Source: JACMLD01 sp047602295 (GTDB taxonomy: Bacteria > Bacteroidota > Bacteroidia > Chitinophagales > Chitinophagaceae). From it: 64,000 nucleotides of DNA. Below the pieces are notes generated by a model that worked only from the letters and a program-made list of their open reading frames with translations, made no database searches and was not told the origin of the DNA. The stretch lies in NCBI GenBank assembly GCA_047602295.1, contig JASGHP010000001.1, positions 2,728,001 to 2,792,000 on the forward strand. Direction: 5' to 3'. This document shows, in pieces, positions 55,014-62,940 of this stretch. How positions within the stretch are numbered: position 1 is the first letter of the stretch; every line of letters starts with the position of its first letter. A program made the translations under genes and the position numbers.

Positions 55014-55827
55014 TTACTTTATTATCGCGATAAATTTTTTTATGGCCCAGTCCCCGGGTAATCATAAAGGAAAGATGAGGGTTGGGTTCTTGCATCAGCG
55101 GCTCTACATCTTTAATAGGAGTGATGTCATCGTCTTCGTCATGCACCCATAATACATTGCTTTGTATGTTTTGTAAGGCTCTTGGTATAGAAAAATAACC
55201 AGCAGGATGACCGCTTTTTTCTTCGATGATCTTCTCAAATTCAGTACGCACGTTTTGCCCCAATTGCAAGAATTTAAAAAAGCTGTTGATAGCGGTGTTT
55301 GTTTCAGTAGCAGGGGCTATCAATGCAAGCGATGTATCTGCAGTGGGTATTTTCTCCAGGAAATGTGTAACCGCCAATCCTCCGAAAGAATGCGCTATAA
55401 AACTTTGTATGCCGCCAAACTTAAAGTGTACGGCAGTTATTGCTTCTATATACAGCGGAAGAGTTATTTGTTTTCCGCCAGAAGAGCCATGCGCAGGTGC
55501 ATCAAAAGCAATCACTTCATATCCCTTTTGTATAAGCGCTTTTATGTAAGCATCAAAATTTCTGCAGGAAGATTCAAAACCGTGTAATATTAAAACCCGT
55601 TTGCTGCCGCCACGGTTCCATTTAAAACCTTGCAGTGTAATGCCATGCAGCGAGATAGTGTGCTTTTCTGCTTGTTTAAAAACCGGGGGAAATTCCTTTT
55701 TGCTTCTGTAAAATGGCGTACAAAATATATTGAACGCTTTCTTTGCAGCTCTTTGAGGAGAAATAACTGCCAGTAAATTAAGCCGGGCACGTAAATAATT
55801 AACAGCCAGTTTTTGTCCTAATTTCAT
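54988..55827 (-). CDS. Alpha/beta hydrolase family protein
   Basis: 279 residues. Oxyanion region LHGFESS (81-), the nucleophile elbow AHSFGG (Ser147), catalytic Asp in the DEDDDITP segment (230-237) and His262 in GLGHKKIYRD. The family includes esterases, lipases and C-C bond hydrolases; the substrate is not predicted. The last 26 bases overlap the convergent peptidase gene, and the start lies 17 bases from the divergent dehydrogenase gene at 55845. Confidence 0.85.
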   Translation of the reverse strand: MKLGQKLAVNYLRARLNLLAVISPQRAAKKAFNIFCTPFYRSKKEFPPVFKQAEKHTISLHGITLQGFKWNRGGSKRVLILHGFESSCRNFDAYIKALIQKGYEVIAFDAPAHGSSGGKQITLPLYIEAITAVHFKFGGIQSFIAHSFGGLAVTHFLEKIPTADTSLALIAPATETNTAINSFFKFLQLGQNVRTEFEKIIEEKSGHPAGYFSIPRALQNIQSNVLWVHDEDDDITPIKDVEPLMQEPNPHLSFMITRGLGHKKIYRDNKVIRAVVDFL

Positions 55828-55844
55828 GGCTGTAAAGATATAAC

Positions 55845-56606
55845 ATGCAGATTGTAATCATTGGTACGGGCAATATTGCTACTGTGCTGTCAAAGAAAAT
55901 AACAATAGCAGGTCATAAAGTTGTGCAGGTGTATGGCCGAAGCAAGGAAGCTGCGTCCGCATTTGCATCAGCACTACAAACCAGCTATTGCACGAACTGG
56001 AATGAAATTAGCCAGGATGCGGACATTTATATTATTGCGCTTTCAGATAGCGCATTACTGGGCAATGCGGTGCAGTTGAAATTAAAAGAACAATTAATTG
56101 TGCATACAGCCGGGGCGGTAGCGATGGATGTGCTCAAAAATATTTCTGCCAATTATGGTATATTGTATCCATTGCAGACCATTCGCAAGGAAACAGATCA
56201 TTTACCTGCCATTCCTTTTTTGGTAGATGCATGTAATGAAGTATCAAAGGATAAAATAATTGCGTTGGCAAAAACCATTTCAACAGATGTGAGCTTAGCC
56301 AATGACAGTAAACGCATAAAATATCACCTGGCGGCAGTTGTTGCCAATAATTTCAGTAATTATTTATATACGCTGGCAGAAAACTATTGCAAAAACAATG
56401 GACTTCAGTTCAATCATTTGTTGCCGTTAATTGATGAAACTACTGCAAGGCTGCACCATTTTTCTCCCGGTAAAGTACAAACTGGCCCTGCAATCAGGAA
56501 AGATATGGCTACCATTCATCGGCATTTGGATTTGTTAAATGATGAACCTGCATTGCAAAAGGTTTATCAACAACTTTCAGAGGCAATACTTGCCCATCAT
56601 TGGTAG
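55845..56606 (+). CDS. DUF2520 / Rossmann-like NADP-dependent oxidoreductase
   Basis: 253 residues. N-terminal Rossmann motif VIIGTGNIATVLS and later AVAMDVLKNISANYGILYPLQTIRKE, the DUF2520 pattern (cousin of pyrroline-5-carboxylate reductase and F420-dependent NADP oxidoreductases), with a helical C-terminal domain. No substrate is known. Divergent from the hydrolase gene; the CAP protein follows after 66 bases on the same strand. Confidence 0.82.
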   Translation: MQIVIIGTGNIATVLSKKITIAGHKVVQVYGRSKEAASAFASALQTSYCTNWNEISQDADIYIIALSDSALLGNAVQLKLKEQLIVHTAGAVAMDVLKNISANYGILYPLQTIRKETDHLPAIPFLVDACNEVSKDKIIALAKTISTDVSLANDSKRIKYHLAAVVANNFSNYLYTLAENYCKNNGLQFNHLLPLIDETTARLHHFSPGKVQTGPAIRKDMATIHRHLDLLNDEPALQKVYQQLSEAILAHHW

Positions 56607-56672
56607 TATTTTTAGAAAACTTTATCAGAGAATGGTATAAAACTTGAAATAATCTCAATAAAAACAAGCAAT

Positions 56673-57173
56673 TTGAAAGCCTTATTAGTTTTGCCCCTAG
56701 CCATAGTAGTCTTAATGTCCTGCGCAAAGAAAGCAAGTCCATCCGGCACTTCAAATGCCCGAAATGCCAGTTACCGGGAAAAAGATATTTCTATTGCCAA
56801 CATGAATTCAGACATAATTAATGGTGTAAACGATTATCGCAAATCGAAAGGATTGCCGCCATTCCATCTATTGGCTATGGCAGCATCTGAAGCGGCCAAA
56901 CACAGCAGCGATATGGCCAGTAAAAAAATACCGTTTGGCCATGCAGGTTTTAATCAGCGAGCCATCAATATTGCCAATGAACTGCATGGCACTTCTGCTA
57001 CCGGTGAAAATGTTGCCTATGGCAAACTAACCTCTAAACAGGTAATTGATGCCTGGCTGAAAAGTCCGGAGCATAAAGCCAATATAGAAGGCAATTTTTA
57101 TTACACGGGCGTAGGTGTTGCCAAAGACAGCAGGGGCGTTATCTATTACACGCAAATATTTGTAAAGAAGTAG
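56673..57173 (+). CDS. CAP domain (SCP/PR-1-like) lipoprotein
   Basis: 166 residues. Starts at TTG (56673); lipobox LMSC with Cys17. The CAP domain covers about residues 45-165: VNDYRKSKGLPPFHLLAMAASEAAKHSSDMA, then GFNQRA and the SPEHKANIEGNFYYTGVGVA motif. Members bind sterols, lipids or act as proteases in other organisms; in Bacteroidota the role is not known. The TAG stop is followed by GGAGTGG-type heptads. Confidence 0.85.
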   Translation: MKALLVLPLAIVVLMSCAKKASPSGTSNARNASYREKDISIANMNSDIINGVNDYRKSKGLPPFHLLAMAASEAAKHSSDMASKKIPFGHAGFNQRAINIANELHGTSATGENVAYGKLTSKQVIDAWLKSPEHKANIEGNFYYTGVGVAKDSRGVIYYTQIFVKK

Positions 57174-57300
57174 AAAAGGGGAGTGGTGAGTTGCTAGTGG
57201 TGAGAGGGGCGATTGATGCATTAGTTTACTAACGTCAATCTATGTTGATATTTAAAATCTCCCACTAGCCATTTTCCACTAGCTACTCACTGTAAATTTC
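57171..57300. repeat. Heptad array with an inverted second half after the CAP gene
   Basis: Units GGAGTGG, TGAGTTG, CTAGTGG, TGAGAGG follow the TAG stop at 57171-57173. At 57260-57290, CCACTAG appears twice with CTACTCAC, the complementary sequence. The 170-base gap to the ABC gene contains nothing else. Confidence 0.7.
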
Positions 57301-57344
57301 CTCCCATCCATTGCAGGCACCATAAACCAGCGTAAATTGCCTGC

Positions 57345-58106
57345 ATGAGCAACGTAATCATTTCTGTAAAAGATTTACATAAAAAGTATGGCGATTTTGA
57401 AGCAGTAAAAGGTGTCAGTTTTGATGTATACCAGGGAGAAGTATTTGGTTTACTCGGCCCGAATGGCGCTGGTAAATCCACTACACTGGAGATCATTGAA
57501 ACCCTGCGTGAAAAATCTGGCGGCAATGTGGTAGTAGACGGGCTTAATCTTGATAAAGATACCGAGGCTATCAAAAAGATCATCGGTGTGCAATTGCAAA
57601 CATCTGGTTATTATCCCGGTCTTAATCTTTCTGAATTAATTGAATTGTTTTCCGGTTTATACAACAGATCTGTAGATGCAAAAGAATTATTGGGCCTGGT
57701 AAATCTGCAAGACAAAGCAAAAGCAAAGTTTAAAGAATTAAGCGGCGGACAGAAACAACGTTTTTCAATAGCTACCACGCTTATCAACCAACCAAAAATT
57801 ATTTTCCTGGATGAACCAACTACGGGGCTCGATCCTCAGGCACGCCGCAACCTTTGGGAACTGATAAAAGATATTCAGTCTAAAGGAACTACTGTGATCA
57901 TCACGACGCATTATATGGATGAAGCTGAAGTGCTTTGCGATCGCGTAGCAATTATTGATGCTGGAAAAATAATTGCAATCAACTCGCCCGGTGCATTGAT
58001 AGACGATTTAGTAGCCACCGGTTTTCAAAGACCGCAAGCAGTGAAGAAAGCCAGTCTTGAAGATGTGTTTCTAAACCTCACCGGAAAAGAGTGGCGGGAT
58101 GAATAG
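57345..58106 (+). CDS. ABC transporter ATP-binding protein
   Basis: 253 residues. Walker A GPNGAGKST (38-46), signature LSGGQKQR (132-139), Walker B IIFLDEP (152-158), switch His189 in TTHYMDEAE. The Q-loop, D-loop and short C-terminus place it with the drug/lipid exporters that act as a dimer with a separate permease. No permease gene is found next to it; the next gene downstream is a DinB protein. Probably the partner lies elsewhere. Confidence 0.9.
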   Translation: MSNVIISVKDLHKKYGDFEAVKGVSFDVYQGEVFGLLGPNGAGKSTTLEIIETLREKSGGNVVVDGLNLDKDTEAIKKIIGVQLQTSGYYPGLNLSELIELFSGLYNRSVDAKELLGLVNLQDKAKAKFKELSGGQKQRFSIATTLINQPKIIFLDEPTTGLDPQARRNLWELIKDIQSKGTTVIITTHYMDEAEVLCDRVAIIDAGKIIAINSPGALIDDLVATGFQRPQAVKKASLEDVFLNLTGKEWRDE

Positions 58107-58182
58107 CCTCAATTTTCTATTGTGATAAATGTTAAATGAACATTGCTCACCATTCACTACTCACCCAAAATAAAACTGCATT

Positions 58183-58710
58183 ATGACTGATTTACGTTAT
58201 CCCATCGGGCAATACCAGCCACAACCTTTTTCAGAAAGACAAAGACAGGATTGGTTAAACGATATAAAGTTTTTGCCACAGTCTTTAGAAAATTCTTTGC
58301 TTAACCTGGATGAAGCACAAATATTGACACCTTATCGGGAGGGTGGCTGGACAGTAAAGCAAGTTGTGCATCACGTAGCAGATAGTCATATCAATGCGTA
58401 TTGCCGTTTTAAACTGGGACTTACGGAAGAATATCCAACCATACGTCCATACGAAGAACAATTATGGGCAGAGCTAAGCGATACGCACTTATTGCCTACC
58501 AATGTTTCTATCACTTTGTTATACGCTTTGCATACAAGATTGTATGAACTATTAAAACATATAGAAGGAGAAACCTGGAATCGTACCATTCAACATCCAT
58601 CAGCAGATAAACCCTGGACATTGTGGCATCTCTTGGGCATGTATTCATGGCATGGCAGACATCATGTGGCGCATGTAACAAGTTTGAGAGAAAGAATGGG
58701 GTGGCTTTAA
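58183..58710 (+). CDS. YfiT/DinB-like putative metal-dependent transferase
   Basis: 175 residues. Four-helix DinB fold with three metal-ligand His: HHVADSH (His in the second helix) and the end segment WHGRHHVAH. The MTDLRYPIGQYQ start matches the YfiT family, whose studied members are bacillithiol or similar thiol transferases; Bacteroidota members are expected to act on small thiols or electrophiles. The stop codon TAA (58708-58710) starts a heptad array. Confidence 0.82.
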   Translation: MTDLRYPIGQYQPQPFSERQRQDWLNDIKFLPQSLENSLLNLDEAQILTPYREGGWTVKQVVHHVADSHINAYCRFKLGLTEEYPTIRPYEEQLWAELSDTHLLPTNVSITLLYALHTRLYELLKHIEGETWNRTIQHPSADKPWTLWHLLGMYSWHGRHHVAHVTSLRERMGWL

Positions 58711-58857
58711 AGTTTTAAGTTGTAAGTGATAAGTTTTAAGTCGTGAGTCGTGAGTCGTGAGTCGTGAGTCGTGAGTCGTGAGTCGTGAGTCGTGAGTCGT
58801 GAGTCGTGAGTCGTGAGTCGTGAGTCGTGAGTCGTGAGTCGTGAGTCGTGAGTCGTT
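58708..58857 (+). repeat. Heptad array: 5 degenerate units then 16 perfect TCGTGAG copies
   Basis: From the TAA stop, degenerate TAAGTTN-type heptads (58711-58745) lead without interruption into sixteen exact copies of TCGTGAG (58741-58852) plus TCGT. TAA/TGA trinucleotides occur in all three frames within the first 30 bases. The exact copies suggest recent expansion or variable copy number. Confidence 0.95.
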
Positions 58858-58891
58858 AAAATTTTGGGAATGCAAGTTATAGTGTTATCTT

Positions 58892-58946
58892 ATAGCAAGC
58901 CCTGAAGGGGCGTAATCTCATCGCTATGGGTGTAGCCCATAGCAAC
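58892..58946. repeat. REP-like double-hairpin element
   Basis: AGCCCTGAAGGGGCGT (small stem GCCC/GGGC at 58899-58911) followed by GCTATGGG-TGTAG-CCCATAGC (8-bp perfect stem 58923-58930 with 58936-58943). The AAGCCCTGAAGGGGCG...CCCATAGC arrangement is like REP palindromes scattered in many genomes. It lies 20 bases before the NUDIX start codon. Confidence 0.6.
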
Positions 58947-58966
58947 GAAGGAGTAAATCTATTACC

Positions 58967-59521
58967 ATGAAGTGGAAAACATTATCATCAGAATATATTG
59001 TACAGCACCGGTATTTTACGGCGAGGAAAGATCGTTGCCTGAGAGATGATGGCACTATCATAGATCCTTATTATGTAGTAGAGCTTTCTGCAACGGCGAC
59101 GGCATTGGCATTTACAGAAGAAGGAAAAGTTGTTTTGGTAAGACAATACAGGCATCCATTGGATGAAATAATTTTAGAAACTCCCGGTGGCTTTATTGAT
59201 CCGGGAGAAGATTTTGTAACCGGCATGCAGCGTGAATTGCTGGAAGAGACCGGTTATGCATTTGCGCATGTAGAACCATTGGGCAGAACAGCATGCAATC
59301 CTGCGCTCATTAATAATTATACAGAGCTCTATCTCGCCACCGGCGGTAAAAAAATAGCTGAGCAAAAACTCGACCTTAATGAAGAAATAGAAATTGTATT
59401 GGTAAGTGTAGAAGAGTTGATTAATCTGCTCATGCGTCAGGAATTCAAACAATCACTTCATGCCAATTGCATTTTTTATGCTTTAATGAAGATGGGGAAA
59501 TTGAAGGTAGCAGGTGCTTAA
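58967..59521 (+). CDS. NUDIX hydrolase
   Basis: 184 residues. The Nudix box is complete: Gly75, x5, Glu81, x7, Arg89-Glu90, then Glu93-Glu94 and Gly96 (GGFIDPGEDFVTGMQ, RELLEETG). The N-terminal part (LSSEYIVQHRYFTARKD) and PYYVVELSAT match the ADP-ribose/nucleotide-sugar pyrophosphatase group. Hydrolyses a nucleoside diphosphate linked to another group. Single gene. Confidence 0.9.
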   Translation: MKWKTLSSEYIVQHRYFTARKDRCLRDDGTIIDPYYVVELSATATALAFTEEGKVVLVRQYRHPLDEIILETPGGFIDPGEDFVTGMQRELLEETGYAFAHVEPLGRTACNPALINNYTELYLATGGKKIAEQKLDLNEEIEIVLVSVEELINLLMRQEFKQSLHANCIFYALMKMGKLKVAGA

Positions 59522-59530
59522 TCAAACTGT

Positions 59531-60034
59531 TTAAATTATTATAGTGCCTTTATAAAAGAAACTCAACCTGGCTTTTGTAATAAACTCTTTTAAAGTGGTT
59601 GTGCTTGTCGCTGCTTCATTTTTTAATTCTAGATAATATTCTGTCGGGTTTATTAATCCCGAAGTTTGCATCCAAAAAATAAATCGCTTTGTCTGGGGAT
59701 TGGGATTAATTGCGGATAAATCATCAAAATAGATGATTGAAAACTCCCCGTGGATTAAAACAGGTGTAAATAATTTAAGATAGCACAAGCCTTGTGAAAA
59801 GATTAATTTATAATCTTCATTCAAGTCATTAGGCAGCGTAATCATTTGTCCATCGTACAAAATATGGGTGTTGTCCTTTATTTCTATCTGGCCATTAAAC
59901 TTTTGATAGTTTTTTTGCTGATAGCTTTTTTCAAACACTTCTTTTGAAAACCGGTATTTGCCATTGTCTTCTTGTGCACTGGCGCAAATTCCGGTAAGTG
60001 CGATTAGCAGTGTAATAAATAAAATTGGTTTCAT
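59531..60034 (-). CDS. Hypothetical exported protein
   Basis: 167 residues. Signal peptide (MKPILFITLLIALTGICASAQ). The mature part is mainly beta (KFNGQIEIKDNTHILYDGQMITLPN, LINPTEYYLELKNEA). No recognised family. Convergent with the NUDIX gene, 9 bases between the stops. Confidence 0.6.
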   Translation of the reverse strand: MKPILFITLLIALTGICASAQEDNGKYRFSKEVFEKSYQQKNYQKFNGQIEIKDNTHILYDGQMITLPNDLNEDYKLIFSQGLCYLKLFTPVLIHGEFSIIYFDDLSAINPNPQTKRFIFWMQTSGLINPTEYYLELKNEAATSTTTLKEFITKARLSFFYKGTIII

Positions 60035-60051
60035 GTTTCAGGATGTAGTAA

Positions 60052-60080
60052 AAAGCCCCGCAGTATTAATGCAGGGCTTT
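60052..60080 (-). terminator. Terminator of the Gfo/Idh/MocA gene
   Basis: AAAGCCC-GCA (60052-60062) pairs with TGC-GGGCTTT (60070-60080), one C/A mismatch, loop GTATTAA; an A run on the left gives T on the minus strand. Same design as at 13263. Confidence 0.7.
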
Positions 60081-60101
60081 GTAAATGCTTTCGCTATTTA
60101 A

Positions 60102-61445
60102 TTAAACATATTTTGTAACACCAGGCACAGCTACAGGGTAATAGCCATCTGCATTGGGCACTACAGGCGTAGCTGCAGCCCAATCATAGCTTTTAGGATG
60201 AAGATCTAAGCCAGAGTTAATGGCTTTATCCCATTCTACTACCTGACCGCTATATGTAGCCATACGGCCAAGAATAGAAGTCATGCTGCTCTTGGCGCCA
60301 TTCTCTGCATCAGCAAATTTGTATTCGCCTTTTGCAATGGCAGCAAACAATTCATCGTGCTCTGTCTGGTAAGGATTGGGCTCACCTTTTTTATTGTCAA
60401 ATTGATACAGCACATTGCCGCTGGGGTCTACAATTTTTGCAGCGCCGCAATAGATTTTTCCTTTGGTACCAATAAAGAGTTCGTCCACTTTACTCATGGT
60501 GCCGGGTATATGACGGCATTGGCTATTCAGAATGCTTCCATCTGCGTATTGAAACTCTACATAGTGGTGATCAAAGATTTCGCCATTGTCTTTTCCTTTG
60601 CGCACCTGGCGACCGCCCATGCCTTGTGCTTTTACAGGATAGCCTCCCTTAAACCAGTTTATTACATCCAGGTTGTGGATATGCTGCTCTGTGATATGAT
60701 CTCCGCAAAGCCAAACAAAATAATACCAGTTACGCATCTGGTATTCCATTTCGGTCTGACCTTCTTTACGTGGACGCACCCAAACGCCATCATTGTTCCA
60801 CCATGCCTGCATAGAGGTGATGTCGCCAATCATGTCTTTGCGTTTGAAAAGTTCGCGGTATGAATTCTGGTAATGCCTTTGCAGACCTACCACTACGTTT
60901 AATTTTTTTTGTTTGGCAATAGCGGCAGTGGCCAATACTTTTTGAATGCCGGCAGGATCTGTAGCCACCGGTTTTTCCATAAACACGTGTTTGTTCTGGC
61001 TGATAGCTTCATCAAAATGTATAGGTCTGAAACCCGGAGGCGTTGCCAATATTACTACGTCTGCCAATGCAATGGCTTTTTTATAACCATCAAAGCTAGT
61101 AAACTTATGTGCCTCGGGAACATCTACACGACTTTTAATAGCACTTGGTTTGCCTGTTTCTGCGTCATCAGCAGTCAGGTTTTTATAGCAATTGTCAAGG
61201 TTATCGCGAAATGCATCGCACATAGCTACCAATTTTACATTTTGCTTGGTAGAGAGCGCTTGTGTAGCAGCACCGGTACCGCGGCCGCCACAACCTACCA
61301 ATGCAATTTTTATGGTATCATCTGCGCCGGAAAAATAGTTGGCTCTTGATAAAATGGGGGCAATCGCCAATCCGCCGGCAATTAAACTGGTTTGTTTAAC
61401 AAAATCCCTGCGTGAAGGATTCTTCTGAGAAGCATCGTTGTTCAT
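60102..61445 (-). CDS. Gfo/Idh/MocA family oxidoreductase, Tat-exported
   Basis: 447 residues. Tat signal (PSRRDFVKQTSLIAGGLAIA), then the Rossmann domain (IKIALVGCGGRGTGAA, the NADP-binding GxGxxG-like Gly motif), the lysine segment VFMEKPVATDP (catalytic Lys in the EKP motif) and the GFO C-terminal domain (HHYVEFQYADGSILNSQCRHIPGT). Tat export suggests a periplasmic sugar oxidoreductase. Large gene alone on the minus strand. Confidence 0.9.
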   Translation of the reverse strand: MNNDASQKNPSRRDFVKQTSLIAGGLAIAPILSRANYFSGADDTIKIALVGCGGRGTGAATQALSTKQNVKLVAMCDAFRDNLDNCYKNLTADDAETGKPSAIKSRVDVPEAHKFTSFDGYKKAIALADVVILATPPGFRPIHFDEAISQNKHVFMEKPVATDPAGIQKVLATAAIAKQKKLNVVVGLQRHYQNSYRELFKRKDMIGDITSMQAWWNNDGVWVRPRKEGQTEMEYQMRNWYYFVWLCGDHITEQHIHNLDVINWFKGGYPVKAQGMGGRQVRKGKDNGEIFDHHYVEFQYADGSILNSQCRHIPGTMSKVDELFIGTKGKIYCGAAKIVDPSGNVLYQFDNKKGEPNPYQTEHDELFAAIAKGEYKFADAENGAKSSMTSILGRMATYSGQVVEWDKAINSGLDLHPKSYDWAAATPVVPNADGYYPVAVPGVTKYV

Positions 61446-61931
61446 GTTTGAGTTTATTAATAAAGGTGAGTGAGTATTTTGGGCTTCTAAAAGTATCGAA
61501 AATTTTTTGTAAAACCCAAGCGGTATTTAGTTATTAGTTGATCAGTTGATTGGTGAATGGTGAGTGGCTAGTGGTGAGAAGGCGTTTAAATCAAATGTTT
61601 ATTAAGTTGGCAATGGAATTTAGCCTGCAATTAAAAAATGGGGAGTGGGTTTTAATGCCTTTCTTGGTAACCAGCAGTTGTAACATAAATGGAACATCGT
61701 TGCCACGCTCGGTTCAACGGTAAAGCAATGTTCATCTTTGTCTGAACCATGATTTATAGGATTAAAGGATTGACGGAATTTTCTTTAATGTTGAGAATGA
61801 GAAAGAAGGAGGCTTTCGCAGGTAGAAAATTCTATCATCTCTCATCATAAAAATCATAACAATCTGCGTTCCATTATCGAAGCAAAAGCATTTCCACATT
61901 TATCACATTACCCACATTTTCACATTCTTCC
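61446..61931. repeat. Repeat-rich gap: TGGTGAG heptads, dispersed element, ATGTG array
   Basis: AGTTATTAG and TGGTGAG heptads at 61530-61580, one copy of the dispersed element at 61739-61780 (TCTGAACCATGATTTATAGG), the TCGAAGCAAAAG linker at 61869-61880 and an AAATGTG-type array (plus strand CCACATTTATCACATT) that runs into the TAA stop at 61932-61934. The 486 bases contain no gene. Confidence 0.8.
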
Positions 61932-62894
61932 TTACTGTCCCAAATACTTTTTAAAGAACACTTCTATCTCTTCTTTGGAAGGTTGTTGCAATGGCCTTAT
62001 AACCCTAAAGCCAATCCATGGTGCGTCTGTAATCCACCATTTGCTGCGGGGTATTTGCGGGTCGCGACGGTTCCAGATGGGATCTGATTTGATGCGGTAT
62101 GCGCTGCGCAATTGTGATGCATTGTCCGCATAGCCACCGCCTTTCAGTACTTTGGGATAACGGATAGTATTAAACGCAGGAGCAGGATCCGTAGTTTTAT
62201 CAGCCAGTTTCTCTAAAGATTTTTCATCGTAGTGATCCAATGTCCATTCACTTACATTGCCCAGCATATCATACAAGCCCCAGGCATTGGGAAGCTTTTG
62301 TCCGGCTTTCTGAAACTTGTTATCACTATTAGACGCATACCATGCATATTTGCCCAGTTGCGTGCTATCGTCACCAAAATAATAAGCGGTCTTGCTTCCT
62401 GCACGACAAGCATATTCCCATTCTGCTTCTGTGGGCAGGCGATAAAAAACGCCGGTCTTGTTGTACAACCAACGGCAATACATCAACGCAGCATATTGCG
62501 ACATGCTGTTTACCGGGTAACCACCTTCTTTACCCATGCCCAGGCTAAAGTCTATGTATTGCTGGCTGGGGCGTGTTACTGCATCTACAGTATTTTGCGG
62601 GGTATTTTCGTCTTTATAGAAAACGTCAAATTCATCTCTTGTTACCTCAAAAGCATCCATCCAGAAAGGAGATATGGTAATCGTTTTTTGCGGTCCTTCA
62701 TCGGCGTTATGTCCTTTCTCTTTATCGCTGCTGCCCATTACAAAACTGCCGCCTTTTATAGGCATCATTTTAAATTTATATTCGGTACCCGGTATGGATT
62801 GATCGTATGCTTTAAAATGTGTTCCTTCATTTTGGGCAAGCAATGAAAGGGGGAGGGCAAAAACGAGGGCCAGGCTTATTTTTTTCACAATCAT
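61932..62894 (-). CDS. SUMF1/formylglycine-generating-enzyme-like protein
   Basis: 320 residues. Signal peptide (MIVKKISLALVFALPLSLLAQ), then the FGE-sulfatase fold: KMMPIKGGSFVMGSSDKEKGHNADEGP, VTRDEFDVFYKDE, the helix LPTEAEWEYACRAGS, GLYDMLGNVSEWTLD and PWIGFRVIRPL. Related to GldK-like and other SUMF1 paralogues in Bacteroidota. No Cys pair of the true sulfatase-modifying enzyme is obvious, so its catalytic ability is uncertain. Promoter candidate at 62910-62940. Confidence 0.85.
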   Translation of the reverse strand: MIVKKISLALVFALPLSLLAQNEGTHFKAYDQSIPGTEYKFKMMPIKGGSFVMGSSDKEKGHNADEGPQKTITISPFWMDAFEVTRDEFDVFYKDENTPQNTVDAVTRPSQQYIDFSLGMGKEGGYPVNSMSQYAALMYCRWLYNKTGVFYRLPTEAEWEYACRAGSKTAYYFGDDSTQLGKYAWYASNSDNKFQKAGQKLPNAWGLYDMLGNVSEWTLDHYDEKSLEKLADKTTDPAPAFNTIRYPKVLKGGGYADNASQLRSAYRIKSDPIWNRRDPQIPRSKWWITDAPWIGFRVIRPLQQPSKEEIEVFFKKYLGQ

Positions 62895-62909
62895 AATTTA
62901 TTAGGGAAC

Positions 62910-62940
62910 CAAAAATAGAAAGTCAAAAGCTAAAAATCAA
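62910..62940 (-). promoter_or_regulatory. Bacteroidota-type promoter of the SUMF1 gene
   Basis: On the minus strand TTG (62940-62938), a 20-base spacer and TATTTTTG (62917-62910) fit the TTG-N19-21-TAnnTTTG consensus, with the ATG 16 bases on. It overlaps the AT-rich heptad array of 62920-63000. Confidence 0.5.
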
